A stretch of DNA of 6,863 nucleotides from Rubrobacter sp. (GTDB lineage Bacteria > Actinomycetota > Rubrobacteria > Rubrobacterales > Rubrobacteraceae). The notes beneath the pieces were generated by a model. The model had not been told where the DNA came from and ran no database searches. It saw only the letters and a list, made by a program, of their open reading frames with translations. Below are positions 5,100 to 6,863 of this stretch, in pieces. Every line of letters starts with the position of its first letter. Positions within the stretch are counted from its first letter, which is position 1. A program made the translations under genes and the position numbers. The stretch is taken from NCBI GenBank assembly GCA_020253895.1, contig JADDKG010000294.1, forward strand, positions 1 through 6,863, given 5' to 3'.

Positions 5100-6539
5100 A
5101 TGGCTGAGCCTTTTGTGGGCGGGGAGTACGTCAAGGGTCTTGGGCTTGGGCGGCTCCCGGTGGTCGACCCGGCGACCGGGGAGGAGGTGGACAGCGTCCC
5201 GGTCTGCGGGGAGCCGGAGGTGGATGCTGCGGTCCGCAGCGCGGGCGAGGCGCTCCCGGGATGGCAGGCGCTTCCGGCTGCGCGGCGGGGTGAGATCCTC
5301 GGGGAGGTGGCCCGGGCGGTCATGGGTGCGCGGGACGAGCTTGCTGGGCTGCTCACGAGCGAGCAGGGCAAGCCGCTGCGGGAGGCGAGGATAGAGATCC
5401 GGCGCTTCGTCCACACCCTGGAGCACTACGCGGGGCTGGCCAAGAACATCCGGGGCGGGTACGTTCCGGACCTCGACGAGGGGGCCTACGGGCTCATCCT
5501 GCGGCGGCCGGTGGGGGTGGTGGGGGCCATCGTACCGTGGAATTTCCCGACTACCCTGCTCGCCAACAAGCTCGGCCCGGCGCTCGTGGCCGGCAACGCG
5601 GTGGTCGCCAAGCCCGCGGAGACCACCCCGCTAACCACCCTGAGGATCGCGGGGATCATGCACGAGGCCGGGCTTCCGGCCGGGGTTTTCAACGTGGTAA
5701 CCGGCGAGGGGCCGGAGGTCGGCGAGGCCCTCGTCCGGCACCCGGACGTGCGGCGGGTGGCCTTCACCGGGAGCACCGAGGTGGGGCGCAGGATCATGGA
5801 GCTCGCCGGCCCGCAGTTCAAGCGGGTGAGCGTGGAGCTCGGCGGCTCCGACCCGGTCATCGTCTGCCCCGACGCCGACGTGGACGCCGCGGTAAAGGGG
5901 GTCAACATCGGCAGGTTCTTCAACGCCGGCCAGGCCTGCCTCGCCGCCAAGCGGGTCTACGTCTTCGATGAGGTCTACGACGAGTTTATGGAGGGCCTGG
6001 TCAAGCGGGTCTCCCGCTACGAGCTCGGTGACGGGCTCCAGAAGGCCGAGAAGCCGAAGATAAGGATGGGCCCGATGAACAGAACCCGCTACCGGGATCA
6101 GGTGGACTCCCAGCTCGAGGAGGCGGTGAGCCGGGGTGCAAGAATCGTCTACCAGGGCGAGTGGAGCGGCAGCAAGGGGTACTTCTTCCCGCCCACCGTT
6201 ATAGAGGGGGCGCCGCACGACAGCCGGGTGGTCCGGGAGGAGACCTTCGGCCCGCTGCTGCCCGTCTTCCGGGTCGGGGACCTCGACGAGGCCCTCCGGC
6301 TGGCCAACGACTCCCGCTACGGGCTCGGCTCCTCCATCTGGACCCGGAACATACGCTGGATCCACCGCGCCGCCCAGGAGATAGAGGCCGGGATGACCTG
6401 GGTCAACCAGCTGCACTACGGCTACGACGAGCTGCCCTTCGGGGGGGTGAAGGACTCCGGCGTCGGGCGGGAGCACGGGCCTGAGGCTCTGGAGTATTAT
6501 CTCGAGAGCAAGTCGGTTGTCATAGGAGGACTGGACTAG
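5100..6539 (+). CDS. NAD(P)-dependent aldehyde dehydrogenase (succinate-semialdehyde dehydrogenase-like)
   Basis: This 479-residue protein is a complete class I/II aldehyde dehydrogenase, a soluble enzyme that oxidises an aldehyde to its acid with NAD(P)+. The catalytic set is intact: N148 in VPWNFP, the NAD-site lysine in VVAKPAETTP (168-177), FTGSTEVGRRI (222-232), the general base E247 in VELGGSDPVIV, nucleophile C280 in FNAGQACLAAKR, and E381 in EETFGPLLPVF. The C-terminal PFGGVKDSGVGREHGPEALEYYLESKSV is typical. The ELGGSDP and CxAAKR signatures are reminiscent of the succinate-semialdehyde dehydrogenase group such as E. coli Sad, so a semialdehyde substrate is plausible, yet assigning specificity by motif is unsafe. 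It is followed 15 bases later by a crotonase gene and probably shares its transcript. It could oxidise a semialdehyde released in a CoA-dependent ring-opening or amino-acid pathway. The start has a strong Shine-Dalgarno. Confidence 0.93.
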   Translation: MAEPFVGGEYVKGLGLGRLPVVDPATGEEVDSVPVCGEPEVDAAVRSAGEALPGWQALPAARRGEILGEVARAVMGARDELAGLLTSEQGKPLREARIEIRRFVHTLEHYAGLAKNIRGGYVPDLDEGAYGLILRRPVGVVGAIVPWNFPTTLLANKLGPALVAGNAVVAKPAETTPLTTLRIAGIMHEAGLPAGVFNVVTGEGPEVGEALVRHPDVRRVAFTGSTEVGRRIMELAGPQFKRVSVELGGSDPVIVCPDADVDAAVKGVNIGRFFNAGQACLAAKRVYVFDEVYDEFMEGLVKRVSRYELGDGLQKAEKPKIRMGPMNRTRYRDQVDSQLEEAVSRGARIVYQGEWSGSKGYFFPPTVIEGAPHDSRVVREETFGPLLPVFRVGDLDEALRLANDSRYGLGSSIWTRNIRWIHRAAQEIEAGMTWVNQLHYGYDELPFGGVKDSGVGREHGPEALEYYLESKSVVIGGLD

Positions 6540-6541
6540 CA

Positions 6542-6550
6542 GAGGGGGGA
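6542..6550 (+). promoter_or_regulatory. Ribosome binding site of the second crotonase gene
   Basis: The purine run GAGGGGGGA lies four bases before the ATG at 6555, within the 15-base gap after the aldehyde dehydrogenase stop, consistent with an operon. Confidence 0.65.
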
Positions 6551-6554
6551 TCCC

Positions 6555-6863
6555 ATGGCGGTCAGCTACGGCCGGGAGGGGGGCGTCGGGTACATCACCC
6601 TGGACAGGCCCCCGGCCAACAGCTACGACTACGGTTTTATGCGCGAGCTGGGCGAGGCGGTCCGGGAGGCCGAGGAGGATACCGGGGCCGGCGCGATCAT
6701 CCTGCGCAGCGCCAACGAGCGCTTCTTCTCCGCCGGGGCCGACGTCAAGGCGTTTGCGGCCTCGACCACCGAGGAGAACATGCGGATGATCCGGGAGGCC
6801 CACCAGAACCTGGCCCGGATCGCCGCGGTGCCCAAGGTGTTCATAGCCCAGATCTCCGGCACC
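6555..6863 (+). CDS. Enoyl-CoA hydratase/isomerase family protein, N-terminal part (cut by window edge)
   Basis: The 103 codons present have no stop and run off the right edge, so this is a partial gene by sampling and not a pseudogene. The translation opens MAVSYGREGGVGYITLDRPPANSYDYGF and continues with AIILRSANERFFSAGADVKAFA (residues 47-68). This is the crotonase beta-strand and first oxyanion-hole segment (SAGAD). IAAVPKVFIAQISGT (89-103) stops just before the GGG segment, where the catalytic glutamates would be judged. It is therefore impossible to say from this window whether it is a hydratase, isomerase, hydrolase or ring-opening enzyme. Identity with the leftward hydratase is low by eye, so it is not a recent duplicate. 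Fifteen bases separate it from the aldehyde dehydrogenase, and the two are likely co-transcribed and act in one route. Confidence 0.88.
   Translation, partial: MAVSYGREGGVGYITLDRPPANSYDYGFMRELGEAVREAEEDTGAGAIILRSANERFFSAGADVKAFAASTTEENMRMIREAHQNLARIAAVPKVFIAQISGT

Noticed and set aside
5631..6803. Minus-strand open frame of 390 codons opposite the aldehyde dehydrogenase and second crotonase
   Set aside because: It spans two real plus-strand genes, has no recognisable domain and shows the composition of an antisense shadow.

Overview
The window is a dense, GC-rich stretch of bacterial chromosome with short intergenic gaps, GTG as well as ATG starts, purine-rich Shine-Dalgarno sequences and almost every third codon position G or C. 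This, together with the style of the proteins (for example the CAYWAC-type flavin disulfide oxidoreductase), suggests a high-GC actinobacterium. A Rubrobacter-like organism is my best guess, but that comes from general resemblance and not from a marker gene. I see no mobile element, CRISPR array, tRNA or rRNA.

Layout: two transcription units diverge from a short control region at 3729-3821. The leftward unit reads: enoyl-CoA hydratase (3728 to 2925), a small two-helix membrane protein of unknown function (2881 to 2612), a 12-helix MFS transporter (2601 to 1423) and a FAD/NAD(P)-dependent disulfide oxidoreductase (1385 to 39). Gaps are 43, 10 and 37 bases, so these are probably one operon. The rightward side holds a 3-hydroxyacyl-CoA dehydrogenase with two C-terminal domains (3822-4958). 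A 141-base gap follows, with its own promoter-like sequence and an imperfect palindrome placed between and over the -35 and -10 boxes. After it come an NAD(P)-dependent aldehyde dehydrogenase (5100-6539) and, 15 bases later, a second crotonase-family enzyme cut off by the right edge (6555 onward).

Function: the hydratase and 3-hydroxyacyl-CoA dehydrogenase catalyse consecutive steps of beta-oxidation. The dehydrogenase most resembles the PaaH/3-hydroxybutyryl-CoA dehydrogenase branch. The aldehyde dehydrogenase has succinate-semialdehyde-dehydrogenase-like motifs. Together they suggest catabolism of a CoA-activated acid that passes through a semialdehyde, such as an aromatic, dicarboxylic or amino-acid breakdown route. 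No thiolase, CoA ligase, acyl-CoA dehydrogenase or ring oxygenase lies in the window, so the substrate cannot be fixed.

The most notable points are the operator-like palindrome in the aldehyde dehydrogenase promoter, the missing C-terminal catalytic histidine in the disulfide oxidoreductase, the shortened PaaH-like architecture, and the uncharacterised small membrane protein next to the transporter. I found no evidence of a novel multi-gene system; this is mostly an ordinary catabolic region.
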